Shown: positions 44,121-53,215, counted from the first letter of the stretch. The stretch: 64,000 nt of DNA from Halopenitus persicus (GCF_900107205.1 NZ_FNPC01000011.1:1-64000); one strand, 5' to 3'. The notes: a model not told the origin generated them from the letters alone. Program-made: numbers and translations.

Positions 44121-45002
44121 TCACCGGTCCAACCGCGTCGGGTTCACCGCGCCCGGACCGTCGCCGACGTCGTAGGCGCCGCGTATCGCGTCGCTCAGTT
44201 CCCGTGCGACCGCCTCGACCGCCGCCTCGAGCGGCTCGCCGCGCGCGAGCCGGGCGGCGATCGCGCTCGAAAGGGCGCATCCCGAACCGTGGGTCGCCGC
44301 GGTGTCGATCCGGGGCGAGACGACGTGAGTCGGCGCCGCGTCGTCGGCCGCGAGGAACACGTCGACGACGGAATCGTCCGACGGGGACCTCCCATCGAGA
44401 TGCCCGCCGGTGACCAGCGCCGCGTCGGCGCCCGTCTCGAGGAGGTCGCGCGCGGCGGCGACTGCCGAGTCGACGTCGTCGACCTCGCGGCCGGTCAGAA
44501 CCGACGCCTCGTCCGCGTTCGGAGTGACGAGGGTCGCCGCCGCGATGAGATCCGCGTAGGCGTCCTCGGCCGCCGGCGGGAGCAGCCGGTCGCCGGTTTC
44601 GGCGACCAGCACCGGATCGACGACGACGGGGCCATCGAATCCCGAGGCGCCGCTCGGTTCCGTTCCCGACGCCATCCCCGTCCCGCGTAGGCGATCGGTC
44701 ACGACTTCGATGGTGTCCGCGGTCGCGAGCATCCCCGTCTTGACCGCGCCGACGTCGAAGTCCTCGACGACGGCGTCGTACTGGCGCTCGACGTGGTCGG
44801 TCGGCAGCGGGGAGACGTCGACCACGCCGCGGGTGTTCTGGGCGGTCGTCGCCGTCACCACTGACGTCCCGAAGACGCCGTGGGCGGTCATCGTCTTCAG
44901 GTCGGCCTGGATCCCGGCTCCGCCGCCGCTGTCGCTGCCCGCGATGGTGAGCGCCACCGGCGGTCGAACCGGATCCGCAGTCGCGTCGTCGGAATCGGTC
45001 AT
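44121..45002 (-). CDS. thiD: HMP/HMP-P kinase ThiD
   Basis: Phosphorylates hydroxymethylpyrimidine (phosphate) in thiamine synthesis. It has 293 residues; the ribokinase-like fold starts [29 protein letters not shown] and [12 protein letters not shown] are the substrate and Mg motifs, and [14 protein letters not shown] is the anion hole with the catalytic Asp position modified to Ala/Leu-rich context. No ThiN or ThiE domain is fused. Two copies of gtggtatt precede the start and could be a regulator site. Confidence 0.9.
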   Translation of the reverse strand: MTDSDDATADPVRPPVALTIAGSDSGGGAGIQADLKTMTAHGVFGTSVVTATTAQNTRGVVDVSPLPTDHVERQYDAVVEDFDVGAVKTGMLATADTIEVVTDRLRGTGMASGTEPSGASGFDGPVVVDPVLVAETGDRLLPPAAEDAYADLIAAATLVTPNADEASVLTGREVDDVDSAVAAARDLLETGADAALVTGGHLDGRSPSDDSVVDVFLAADDAAPTHVVSPRIDTAATHGSGCALSSAIAARLARGEPLEAAVEAVARELSDAIRGAYDVGDGPGAVNPTRLDR

Positions 45003-45007
45003 ACCCC

Positions 45008-45028
45008 GTGGTATTCGTTAGTGGTATT
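45008..45028 (-). promoter_or_regulatory. Direct repeat before thiD
   Basis: The octamer gtggtatt occurs at 45008-45015 and 45021-45028 (13-base spacing), immediately upstream of the thiD start codon. On the minus strand the region reads as a TATA-like taatacc. It could be an operator for a thiamine regulator; this is inference only. Confidence 0.3.
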
Positions 45029-45129
45029 AGAAAGTAATCATCAGCGTATATCCGTCCGTCTACGCCGATGCGGTGGAACGATGCCGAGAGTGGCGTCCGC
45101 CGATGCGCCGGACCGACGCCGAAAGTCGC

Positions 45130-45765
45130 CTACGCCGACGCGTCGGGGGCCTCGATGAGGCGTTCGAGGTGCTCCGGCGGGACGGCGCCGCGGGCGGCGT
45201 GGTCGCCGTAGATCCACGTCGGTACCCCGGAGACGCCGAACTCGCGGGCGTCGTCGAACGCGGCCGCGAGCCGGTCGTGCCACTCCCCGTCGTCGGTCGC
45301 GGCCGACCGGACGGCGTCGGGCTCGAGGCCGACGTCCGCGGCGACGTCGGCGATCACGTCGGGATCCCCGATGTCCCGGCCGTCGCGCCAGAGGGCGTCG
45401 AACAGCGCCTCGTCGAACGTGCGCCACGCATCGGGCTCGGTCTCGCGGACGTACAGGGAGGCCTGTTGGGTCGGCCAGGAGTCGACGTCCCGGCGCAGCG
45501 TCTGGGCCATCTCGGCGTCGTATCGCTCCCGCAGCTTGCGGACGTTCGCCTCGGCCTGCTCGTAGTAGTCGTCGTCCTTGCCGTCCTCGACGTCCGTCCG
45601 GATCTCCCCGTCGGGACCGCGCTTGTGTCCCCGGAGGTCGAACGGGCGCCACTCGAGCTCGACGGGCGACCCGCGGTCGTCCTCGTAGCGCTCGAGGGCG
45701 ACGCGGCCGAGGTAACAGAACGGGCAGACGTAATCGGAGTACACGACGAGCGGTCGGTCGGTCAT
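45130..45765 (-). CDS. DsbA-family oxidoreductase (FrnE-like)
   Basis: A 211-residue thioredoxin-fold protein with a helical insert. The active-site motif CPFC is at residues 14-17, and the cis-proline segment is SGVPTWIYG. It lacks a signal peptide, so it is cytoplasmic, unlike secreted DsbA. The family catalyses thiol-disulfide exchange or isomerisation; the substrate is unknown. Decayed repeats (about 35 bases; tacgccgatgcg-like) fill the gap toward thiD. Confidence 0.85.
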   Translation of the reverse strand: MTDRPLVVYSDYVCPFCYLGRVALERYEDDRGSPVELEWRPFDLRGHKRGPDGEIRTDVEDGKDDDYYEQAEANVRKLRERYDAEMAQTLRRDVDSWPTQQASLYVRETEPDAWRTFDEALFDALWRDGRDIGDPDVIADVAADVGLEPDAVRSAATDDGEWHDRLAAAFDDAREFGVSGVPTWIYGDHAARGAVPPEHLERLIEAPDASA

Positions 45766-45866
45766 ACCCCACGTTGGGCGGCGGCGGGCAAAAGGGCGGC
45801 GTCACGGGGGACGGCGTTACTGGGAAAACGAGACGGCGAGAGGCGGAAGTGGTGGCGGTCGCGTCG

Positions 45867-46979
45867 CTACAGCCCGGCGACGTCCTCGATTGCGTCGGTC
45901 AGGGTCCGGATGCTCTCGACGGTGTGTTCGCCCATGTGGCCGATCCGGAACGTCCGCTCGCCCAGGGTCGAGCCGTAGCCGTTCGAGAAGACCATGTCGT
46001 ACTCCGCGGAGACGGCTTCGATCGTCGCGGCGACGTCGACGTCCCGCGTGTTCTCGATGCAGCTCACCGTCTGCGACTCGTACCCCTCCTCCGGGAAGAG
46101 GTCGAAGTGTTCGCGAGCCCACTCGCGAGTGTACGCCGCCATCTCGCGGTGGCGCTGATCACGCTCGTGGTGGCCCTCCTCGAGCATGTGCTTCATCTGT
46201 TTGCGGTACGCGAGCATGATCGGGATCGCGGGCGTGGAGTGCGTTTGCCCCTTGCGGTCGTAGTAATCGAGCGAGCGCTGGAAGCCGCCGTACCAGGAGG
46301 CCGACTCGGAGTCGATCTCGCGTTCGTAGGCGTCGTCGCTGACGACGCAGACCGCCAGCCCGGGCGGCATCGCGAACGCCTTCTGGACCGAGGTGAAGAG
46401 CGCGTCGATCCCGTGGTCGTCGATGGCGATGAAGTCGCCGCCGAGCGCGGAGACGGCGTCGACGATGAACAGCGTGTCCGGGTACTCGGCGACCACGTCG
46501 CCGATCTCCTCGACGGGGTTGCGGACCCCGGTCGAACTCTCGTTCATCACGCAGGTGACGGCGTCGTAGTCGGCGTCGGGCTCCTCGAGGGCCGCGCGCA
46601 CGTCCTCCGGTTTGACGGCCCGCCCCCACTCGTACTCGAGGGTGTCGACGTCCTTGCCGAGCCGCTCGGCGACGTTGGCCTGGCGCTCGCTGAAGCTGCC
46701 GCAGGTCGTCACGAGGACGTTCTCGTCGACGAGGTTGCAGATCGCGCTCTCCATGAACTCGGTGCCGGAGGCGGTGAGCACGATGACGTCGTTGTCGGTC
46801 CCGAGGAAGGTCTTCGTGTCCTCGACGATCGTGGTGTACAGATCGGTCATCCGGTCCATCCGGTGGCCGAACATCGGCTCGGCCATCGCCTCGATAACGT
46901 CCTCGCGCACCTCGGTCGGGCCCGGGATGTACAGCGTCTTGTCCGCGTAGTCGCCGGTGTACTCGCGTTTCTCGGTCAT
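45867..46979 (-). CDS. Class V aminotransferase (alanine-glyoxylate/serine-pyruvate type)
   Basis: A 370-residue PLP enzyme. LYIPGPTEVREDVIEAMAEP is the usual N-terminus; the PLP lysine is K200 in TSVQKAFAMPPG, with VDAVSALGGD as the cofactor strand. It catalyses transamination between alanine or serine and glyoxylate or pyruvate; the exact pair is not certain. The start at 46979 (MTEKREYTG) is the family start. The gap upstream (46980-47175) holds a 23-bp repeat but no gene. Confidence 0.88.
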   Translation of the reverse strand: MTEKREYTGDYADKTLYIPGPTEVREDVIEAMAEPMFGHRMDRMTDLYTTIVEDTKTFLGTDNDVIVLTASGTEFMESAICNLVDENVLVTTCGSFSERQANVAERLGKDVDTLEYEWGRAVKPEDVRAALEEPDADYDAVTCVMNESSTGVRNPVEEIGDVVAEYPDTLFIVDAVSALGGDFIAIDDHGIDALFTSVQKAFAMPPGLAVCVVSDDAYEREIDSESASWYGGFQRSLDYYDRKGQTHSTPAIPIMLAYRKQMKHMLEEGHHERDQRHREMAAYTREWAREHFDLFPEEGYESQTVSCIENTRDVDVAATIEAVSAEYDMVFSNGYGSTLGERTFRIGHMGEHTVESIRTLTDAIEDVAGL

Positions 46980-47084
46980 AAGCAGGGGCTGGTACCGGTC
47001 CGTTGCCGGCAAGGTGGGATGGGTGTTTCGATACCGCCATCGTCCGCCGGCGGTGCCATCGGCGGCGGTCGCGGGAACCGACGC

Positions 47085-47153
47085 GGTGAGCAGCCACCGA
47101 CCGGCGCGATGAGCAGCCACCGACCGACGCGGTGAGCGGCCGACCGCTTTTGG
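47085..47153. repeat. 23-bp tandem repeat, two and a half copies
   Basis: Units at 47085-47107 and 47108-47130 share gagcagccaccgacc, with a partial copy after 47131. The array lies between the divergent aminotransferase and repeat-protein genes. Confidence 0.8.
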
Positions 47154-47175
47154 TGCCCGGCAGCGAGAAGGGAGT

Positions 47176-48696
47176 ATGCAGCGATCGACGGTCGGGATCG
47201 CCGCCCTGCTCGTCGCGGTCGCGATCGGGCTTGCCGTCTCCGGCGTCGTTCCCGAGCCGGGCGTCGAACCCGACCAGGGGGCGGAACCGGAGCCCCCGTC
47301 GGTCCCGAAGGGATCGCTCGTGACGGTCGACGGGGAGTACGCGCTGTGGCCCTACACGAGCCGTGAGCGGTCGTCCGCCGGGCGGACGCTGGCGATCAAC
47401 GTCGTCTTTCGGGACGACCCGGAGACGGTACGGGAAGCGCTCCGGAACGACTCGGATGCCGACTGGCGGAAGCCGCCCGACGCCGACACGACGGGGACCG
47501 AGCGAGAGGAGTCATCCGAAGCCGGCGTGAGCGCAAACGCGACCGCCGAGGAAACGAATGCGAGCTCCGCGAGCAACGGATCCGGAAGCGACGGATCCGG
47601 AAGCGACGGATCCGGAAGCGACGGATCCGGAAGCGACGGATCCGGAAGCGACGGATCCGGAAGCGACGGATCCGGAAGCGACGGATCCGCGACCGGCATC
47701 AACGTGAGCGACGTCGACGAGGAACTCATCGAGGAGGCCGTCACCACCGACTGGCAGCGTGCGCACGGCTCGCGGCGGTACGCGTACTTCGAACACGAGG
47801 GCGGGCACGGCACCTGGGTCGCGGAGACGTTCCAACTGCACGCCGGCACCTACCTCGGAACGCGGACCCACATCCGCGGATACGGGTCACCGGACGGGAC
47901 CTACACGGCGATACAGGCCCACGGCGAGTACTACGACTGGTTCCGGCTCCGACACACGGTCACGGACGTCTCGGAGTCGGCGCGGACGGTCGAGGACGAC
48001 TTCATCGGTTCGGACGCCACCGTCGCCCGGGAGTACCACGGGATCGACGGCGGGCGCAGCGACGGCTGGCTGTCGGTGATCGACCTCGCGGCGCTGCCGT
48101 TCCTCGCGGTCCTCCTCCGCCGGCCGACGCGCCGGTCGATCCGGATCGCCGGCCGGCGGCTCCTCGCGGACGCGGTCCGGCACCGATACGCCGCCCTCCT
48201 CGGCGTCGGGCTCGCCGCCCTCGTCCTCGGCGTCAGAGCGGCTGGAGTCACCTTCGAAACGGCGTATCCGACCCTCTCGCCGAAGATCGTCGCCGCGCCG
48301 CTGTACCTGGTCCTTGCGGTCGGGCTCCCCGCGTTCACCGCGTCGATCGCGGACCGCTGTGACCCGACGGTCGCGGTGTTGGGCGTGGCGCTCGGGCTCG
48401 GCGGCGGGTTTCTGATCGACTTCGCATCGCTCGGCGTCGCCGTGCCGGCTGGTCTGCTCGCCCATCGTGTCGCCGTCGTCGCCGCGCTGGCGACGATCGC
48501 GGCCGGACGGGCGATGGACGGGCGAGACGCGATGGACGGGCGAGACGCGATGGACGGGCGAGACGCGATGGACGATGACGGGGAGCTGGCGGTCGATGCC
48601 GACGCCGAGGAGACTCTCCCGGGGCTGGCGATCGTGGCCATGGGACTGTTCGGCTGGGCGATCGTGCTGGCGTTACCGCTCGCGGACGTGATCTGA
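47176..48696 (+). CDS. Membrane protein with a Gly-Ser-Asp repeat linker, unknown
   Basis: A 506-residue protein. An N-terminal helix (about 6-24) could be a signal anchor. Residues 25-310 are outside the membrane and hold the (GSGSD)n linker at about 135-170. Five or more membrane helices follow (for example LAALPFLAVLLRR, AALLGVGLAALVLGV, LYLVLAVGLPAFTAS). A second run, AMDGRD repeated three times, lies between the last helices (about 447-465). No family is recognised. Both runs come from DNA repeats that keep the frame. Start 47176 is 18 bases after a repeat unit. Confidence 0.65.
   Translation: MQRSTVGIAALLVAVAIGLAVSGVVPEPGVEPDQGAEPEPPSVPKGSLVTVDGEYALWPYTSRERSSAGRTLAINVVFRDDPETVREALRNDSDADWRKPPDADTTGTEREESSEAGVSANATAEETNASSASNGSGSDGSGSDGSGSDGSGSDGSGSDGSGSDGSGSDGSATGINVSDVDEELIEEAVTTDWQRAHGSRRYAYFEHEGGHGTWVAETFQLHAGTYLGTRTHIRGYGSPDGTYTAIQAHGEYYDWFRLRHTVTDVSESARTVEDDFIGSDATVAREYHGIDGGRSDGWLSVIDLAALPFLAVLLRRPTRRSIRIAGRRLLADAVRHRYAALLGVGLAALVLGVRAAGVTFETAYPTLSPKIVAAPLYLVLAVGLPAFTASIADRCDPTVAVLGVALGLGGGFLIDFASLGVAVPAGLLAHRVAVVAALATIAAGRAMDGRDAMDGRDAMDGRDAMDDDGELAVDADAEETLPGLAIVAMGLFGWAIVLALPLADVI
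47578..47682 (+). repeat. Perfect 15-bp coding repeat, seven copies
   Basis: Seven identical units ggatccggaagcgac (GSGSD) are followed by a partial copy. They are identical to the base, which suggests recent expansion. Being a multiple of three, gain or loss keeps the frame. Confidence 0.97.
48511..48564 (+). repeat. Perfect 18-bp coding repeat, three copies
   Basis: Three identical units gcgatggacgggcgagac (AMDGRD) and the start of a fourth, in the same gene as the 15-base array. Confidence 0.95.
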
Positions 48697-48721
48697 GTAC
48701 CGCTCGCGGACGTGACCCGAG
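48674..48721 (+). repeat. 24-bp duplication across a stop codon
   Basis: Units 48674-48697 and 48698-48721 share the 17-base start taccgctcgcggacgtg. The first contains the gene's last seven codons and TGA (48694-48696), so the second is a copy of the coding end placed just after the stop. Confidence 0.9.
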
Positions 48722-48858
48722 GCTTGACGAAACGCGACCCTTCGGCACGGACCGGGCGAGACGCGCGGCATTCCGCGGACAGGTGCGGTGGTACCCCCGG
48801 AACAAGGAACGGTAACCGCAGGACTGTTATACGACAGCATACCAAGCATTCCGAACGA

Positions 48859-50787
48859 ATGGGATCGAGACCGACCCGACGACAGGTGCTGGCGGCCACG
48901 GCTGCGACGGCCGCGAGCGGCAGCGTGTCGGGGTGTCTCGGCGCGGAGAAGAACGTCGCCGGACGCGACCAGCCGAGTCGGATGACGCTCACCATCACGA
49001 CGCTTCCCGCCGACAGCGACCCACACGCGATCCGGATCGTCAGGCACCTCGCCGAGCATCTCGAGGCGGTCGGCATCGAGCCCCGCATCCGGACGGTCGA
49101 CGACGCCGGCCTGTATCGGGAGATCCTCATCAACCACGACTTCGACGCCTACGTGGGACAGTTCCCGAGCGCCGACCCGATCGATCCCGACGCCCTCTAC
49201 TCGCTGTTGCACTCCTCGTTCGTCGCCGAGCCCGGGTGGCAGAACCCCTTCGGACTCACCGACCCGGCGATCGACGATCTCCTCGACCGGCAGCGACGAG
49301 CCGACCGCGAGGACCGACGGCGGGCGGTTACGGAGCTACAGGACGCCGTCGCTCGCAGACAGCCGTTCACCGTCGTCGCGTTCCCGGACATGCTGACCGC
49401 GGTGCACGACGACCGGTTCATCGGGTGGGAGCGGACCCGCCCGGCGACGTCCGAGGGACTGCTCGAGTTGGACGCGAACGCCGCGGCCGGAACGGCGACG
49501 GGCGATGGGAGCCCGAACGAGGAACCGACGGACGGTGAGGACCGGGACGAGGAACCGACCGACGATGAGGGCCGGGACGGGGAACCGACGGACGAGGAAC
49601 CGGCGAACGATGAGGACCGGGACGGGGACTCGACGAACGAGCGACGGCTGCGTCTCGTCACGACCGACTCACGGATCACGACCAATCGGAACCCGATAGC
49701 GCCGGAACACCGTCGATACGGAACGTTCACGGGGCTCGTGTATGACCCGCTCGTGCGAGCGATCGACGGCGAGGAGGTTCCGTGGCTCGCACGTCGGGTC
49801 GTCCGCGTCGACGACCGAACGGTCCGGATCGATATGCGCGAGGCGGTCTGGCACGACGGGGAGCCCGTCACCGCGGACGACGCCGCGTTCACCTACGCGT
49901 TCCTGGCTGACACCTCGCTCGGCGAGGCCGAAACGCCGATCCCGTCGCCCCGCTTTCGCGGTCGGTCGACGCTCGTCGACTCGGCGACCGCGGTCGGGGA
50001 GCGAACCCTCGAGATCCGGTTCACGGACGCGGCGGCCGCGACGCAGCGCCGAGCACTGACGGTTCCGATCCTCCCCGAGCACGTCTGGCGCTCCCGAACC
50101 GGCCTGGTGGATATCCCGGTCGGGATCTCGATCAACGAGATGACGACCGAGGCACAGGTGTGGGAGAACCCGGATCCCGTGGGCAGTGGTCCGCTCCGGT
50201 TCCGCGAGGCGGAGGCGGACGAGCGGGTCGTCCTCGAGCGGAACCCGGCACACCCGATCGCGACGAGACCCGAGTCGTTCCCCGAGCCGGTCCGCGGGAA
50301 ACCCGCCTTCGAGACGCTCGAGCTGCGGGTCGTTCCCTCCGACGTCGCCGCGGTCCAGCAGGTCGGCGACGGGCTCGCGGACGCGAGCACCTCGAACCTC
50401 GGCCCGGACGCCGTCCCCCGAATCGGCAGGGAAGCGGCGGCTCGTCTGGTTAGCCGTCGATCGGGCGCGTTCTATCACGTCGGATACAACACACGACGGG
50501 TACCGCTGTCGAACCCGTACTTCCGGCGGGTGATCGCTCGGCTGCTGGACAAGACCGAGCTCGTGAGGTCGGCGTTCCAGGGGTACGCTCGGCCGGCAGC
50601 GTCGCCGCTCGCGCTGTCGGGATCGTGGCTCGCCGACGAGTTACGCTGGACGGACGGCGACCCGGCGACCCCCTTCTTCGGGACCGACGGCGAACTCGAC
50701 GCCGCAGCCGCGCGGGAGGCGCTTCGGGAGATCGGCTATCGATACGACGAGGACGGCGCCCTGCTGGTCCCGGACGCCGCGGAATGA
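48859..50787 (+). CDS. Tat-exported peptide-type ABC binding lipoprotein, circularly permuted
   Basis: A 642-residue SBP_bac_5 protein. Twin-arginine signal (TRRQVL, R7-R8) and lipobox-like GSVSGC with Cys26. The domain order is unusual: residues 42-195 (ADSDPHAIRIVRHLAEHLEA, then NPFGLTDPAIDDLLDRQ) look like the normal C-terminal third of the fold, whereas residues 263-642 (GLVYDPLVRAIDGEEVPWLA, MREAVWHDGEPVTADDAAF) look like its N-terminal two-thirds. An acidic repeat linker (211-262, EEPTD units) joins them. The protein ends where the first part would continue. No permease genes follow; a PAP2 gene overlaps by four bases. Confidence 0.8.
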   Translation: MGSRPTRRQVLAATAATAASGSVSGCLGAEKNVAGRDQPSRMTLTITTLPADSDPHAIRIVRHLAEHLEAVGIEPRIRTVDDAGLYREILINHDFDAYVGQFPSADPIDPDALYSLLHSSFVAEPGWQNPFGLTDPAIDDLLDRQRRADREDRRRAVTELQDAVARRQPFTVVAFPDMLTAVHDDRFIGWERTRPATSEGLLELDANAAAGTATGDGSPNEEPTDGEDRDEEPTDDEGRDGEPTDEEPANDEDRDGDSTNERRLRLVTTDSRITTNRNPIAPEHRRYGTFTGLVYDPLVRAIDGEEVPWLARRVVRVDDRTVRIDMREAVWHDGEPVTADDAAFTYAFLADTSLGEAETPIPSPRFRGRSTLVDSATAVGERTLEIRFTDAAAATQRRALTVPILPEHVWRSRTGLVDIPVGISINEMTTEAQVWENPDPVGSGPLRFREAEADERVVLERNPAHPIATRPESFPEPVRGKPAFETLELRVVPSDVAAVQQVGDGLADASTSNLGPDAVPRIGREAAARLVSRRSGAFYHVGYNTRRVPLSNPYFRRVIARLLDKTELVRSAFQGYARPAASPLALSGSWLADELRWTDGDPATPFFGTDGELDAAAAREALREIGYRYDEDGALLVPDAAE

Positions 50788-51629
50788 TCGTCGTTATCTC
50801 GGTCGTGGCGTGGCTGTTCATCGTCGTCGCGTCGCTGTGTCTCGTGGTCGGAATGGCGATCCTCGACCGCGGTCGGATCGCCCGGCTCGGAACGAATCTG
50901 CGACGGTACCCCTGGGCGCTCCGGCGGGAGATCCTCGGGCTCCTGGCCGTGCTGGCCGCGAGCGCGGTCGGACGCGGCGCGCTCCAGTCGGTCTCGGAGG
51001 TGTACGGGTGGCGTGCCACGGGGACGATCGTCGCGATCGAGGGAACGTTCGTCGCCTGGGTGCAGGCGTCGCTGTTCTCGCCGGTCGCGACCCGATACTT
51101 CTCGTGGATATACATCTACGCGTACGTCTTCCTGCTCGTCTTCCCGGTCATCGTCTACGGGTCGCGACGGACGCCGACGACGCTCAGGCGGCTGCTCGTC
51201 GCGTACGCGCTCAACTACGGGATCGGGCTGATCGTCTATACGATCGTCTTCGCACACGGTCCGCGAAACGTGATGCCCGACCTCGTGACGTCGCTGCTTT
51301 TCACCCACAACCCTGACTTCCAGGAGCTGGCCGCCCAGGTCAACGAGAACGCGAACGTCTTCCCGTCGCTGCACACCTCGCTGTCGATGACGGTCGCGAC
51401 GTTCGCCTACCGGACGCGCGATTCGGATCCCGCCTGGACCGTCCTGGCGGCGTGGATCGCCGTCTCGGTCTGGATCGCGACGATGTACCTCGGGATCCAC
51501 TGGCTGATCGACGTCCTCGGCGGGATCGTCCTCGCGCTCGGCTGCGTGGCGGCGGCGGTTCGGATCGTCGATCCGGATCCCCGAGACGGGGTCGAATCGG
51601 TGGACGGCGGGGGAACGAATCCCGAGTGA
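50784..51629 (+). CDS. PAP2-superfamily membrane protein (AUR1-like)
   Basis: A 281-residue protein with about six membrane helices. The phosphatase-type motifs are FPSLHTSLSM (second) and YLGIHWLIDVLGG (third, His and Asp of the catalytic site). Motif 1 is degenerate. PSLH in place of PSGH resembles AUR1/inositol phosphorylceramide synthase-like PAP2 proteins, so a lipid head-group transferase or phosphatase is likely. ATGA overlap with the binding-protein gene indicates coupled translation. It converges on PitA with a 5-base gap. Confidence 0.82.
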   Translation: MIVVISVVAWLFIVVASLCLVVGMAILDRGRIARLGTNLRRYPWALRREILGLLAVLAASAVGRGALQSVSEVYGWRATGTIVAIEGTFVAWVQASLFSPVATRYFSWIYIYAYVFLLVFPVIVYGSRRTPTTLRRLLVAYALNYGIGLIVYTIVFAHGPRNVMPDLVTSLLFTHNPDFQELAAQVNENANVFPSLHTSLSMTVATFAYRTRDSDPAWTVLAAWIAVSVWIATMYLGIHWLIDVLGGIVLALGCVAAAVRIVDPDPRDGVESVDGGGTNPE

Positions 51630-51634
51630 GTCGG

Positions 51635-53215
51635 TCAGGCCAGGAAAACGTGGCGCGGGCGGTCCGCGAGAACCTCCCGGCCGAACTGAACCGTCTCGGC
51701 GAACTCGTCGGAGCGGAAGAAGGACATCGCGTCCTCCTTCGCGCGCCACTGGCTGGCGATGAACGTGTCGTTCTCGTCCTCGACGTTGACCAGCAGGTCG
51801 GTCTTGAGGTGGCCGTCCATTCCCTCGAGCAGCTCGCCGACCGCGTCGAACCGCTCGAGGAACGCCTCGCGGTGATCGGGCTCGATCGTGTAGAACATCC
51901 CCATCGTCCCGAAGCCGGACTCCTCGCCGGCGCGCTCGACGATCCCCGGCAGCTCCGAGAGGAAGCCGGCCGCGGTCTCGGCGGCGGAGGCCGTCTCCCA
52001 GATCGAGACGACCGCCGACCGGCCGCCGTCGCGGGCCTCGTAGACCGCCGTCTTCACGTGGGTGTCGTAGTGGTCGAAGTTGCCGCGCAGCCCCTCGACC
52101 TCCTCGAAGAGGTCGTCGACGTCGGCCTCGCTGTACAGGACCGTCGCGAAGACGTCCTCCCCGTGGGGCTGGCCGGCGTAGATGTCGAGGTCGGCGAGTT
52201 CGCCCCGGATCGAGTCGGGGTCCGCGTCGGCGGAGGCATCGGCCTCGCCGCGGTGACCGTCGCCGTCCTCGCTGCCGTGATGGTGACCGTCGCCGTCCCC
52301 GCCGTGATGGTGATCGTCGCCGTCCCCGCCGTGATGGTGTCCATCTCCGCCGTGATGGTGATCGTCTTCGCCACCGTGGTGGTGACCGTCCGCGCCATCG
52401 TGTTGGTGACCGTCGCCGTCACCGCCGTACTCGCGCGTCGGGACCTTCGCGCCGTCGAGGTACGCGCCGAGGTCGGCGGGCGGGAAGCGCCGCCCCACGA
52501 GGAAGTCGCCGAACTCGCCGTACCGGGAGGAGGCGGGGTCGAAGCGCATCTCGTAGACGATGTCCTTGAGGTCCGTGGGGTCGGCGCCGAAGAGGGTGAC
52601 GCCCCACTCGTGGGTGTCGAAGCCGACCGAGGAGGCGATCACCTGCTTGATGCGGCCGGCGTACTCGCGGCCGACCTCGCCGTGGCCCGCCATCAGCTCG
52701 GCGCGGTCCTCGAAGGAGAGGTCGTACCAGTTGTACTCCTCGCCGCGGCGCTTGCTCATCGGGTAGAAGGAGACGTACTCGTCGTCGGGGATCTCGGGTT
52801 TGAGCTTCCCCTCGATGTAGCGGCGCAGTCCCTCGTCGATCTCCTCCTCGTTCCCCTCGAAGTAGTCGTCGGAGACGTAGCCCGAGACCTCCGTGACGGT
52901 GACGTAGGAGGTCTCCCGCTCGGTGAAGGCGGCGAAGGCGGTGTCCTCGAACCGGCGTTCGATCGCCGAGAGGTCGTCGAGTTCGGGTCGGAAGTGGAGG
53001 AACAGCAGGTCGCCCTTGTGTCCGAGGACCGAGAAGACCGCCGAGTCGCCCGCCTCGGCGTCGGCGACCGACTCCCGGCGGGCCAGAAACGTCCGACCCT
53101 CCTCGATCGCCCGCTCGCGTTCGTGCTCGGGTGCCGCCCGCCAGGCGTCCCAGTCGATCGACCGGACGTCGTGGAGGGCGAACCATCCTTCGTCGGTTTG
53201 TGGCGCCTCGACCAT
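51635..53215 (-). CDS. pitA: PitA: chlorite dismutase-like (HemQ) fused to an ABM domain
   Basis: A 526-residue haloarchaeal fusion. The N-terminal chlorite dismutase/HemQ-like domain (about 5-275) carries VSFYPMSKRRGEEYNWYDL and the heme-region segment GRIKQVIASSVGFDTHEWGVTLF. A linker of about 60 residues (276-340) is very rich in His (HHHGGDGD-type repeats). The C-terminal antibiotic-monooxygenase-like domain (about 375-526) resembles heme-degrading proteins. Heme binding or decarboxylation is the likely role; the His linker could bind metal. The start at 53215 begins MVEAPQTDEGW, as in known PitA proteins. Confidence 0.88.
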   Translation of the reverse strand: MVEAPQTDEGWFALHDVRSIDWDAWRAAPEHERERAIEEGRTFLARRESVADAEAGDSAVFSVLGHKGDLLFLHFRPELDDLSAIERRFEDTAFAAFTERETSYVTVTEVSGYVSDDYFEGNEEEIDEGLRRYIEGKLKPEIPDDEYVSFYPMSKRRGEEYNWYDLSFEDRAELMAGHGEVGREYAGRIKQVIASSVGFDTHEWGVTLFGADPTDLKDIVYEMRFDPASSRYGEFGDFLVGRRFPPADLGAYLDGAKVPTREYGGDGDGHQHDGADGHHHGGEDDHHHGGDGHHHGGDGDDHHHGGDGDGHHHGSEDGDGHRGEADASADADPDSIRGELADLDIYAGQPHGEDVFATVLYSEADVDDLFEEVEGLRGNFDHYDTHVKTAVYEARDGGRSAVVSIWETASAAETAAGFLSELPGIVERAGEESGFGTMGMFYTIEPDHREAFLERFDAVGELLEGMDGHLKTDLLVNVEDENDTFIASQWRAKEDAMSFFRSDEFAETVQFGREVLADRPRHVFLA

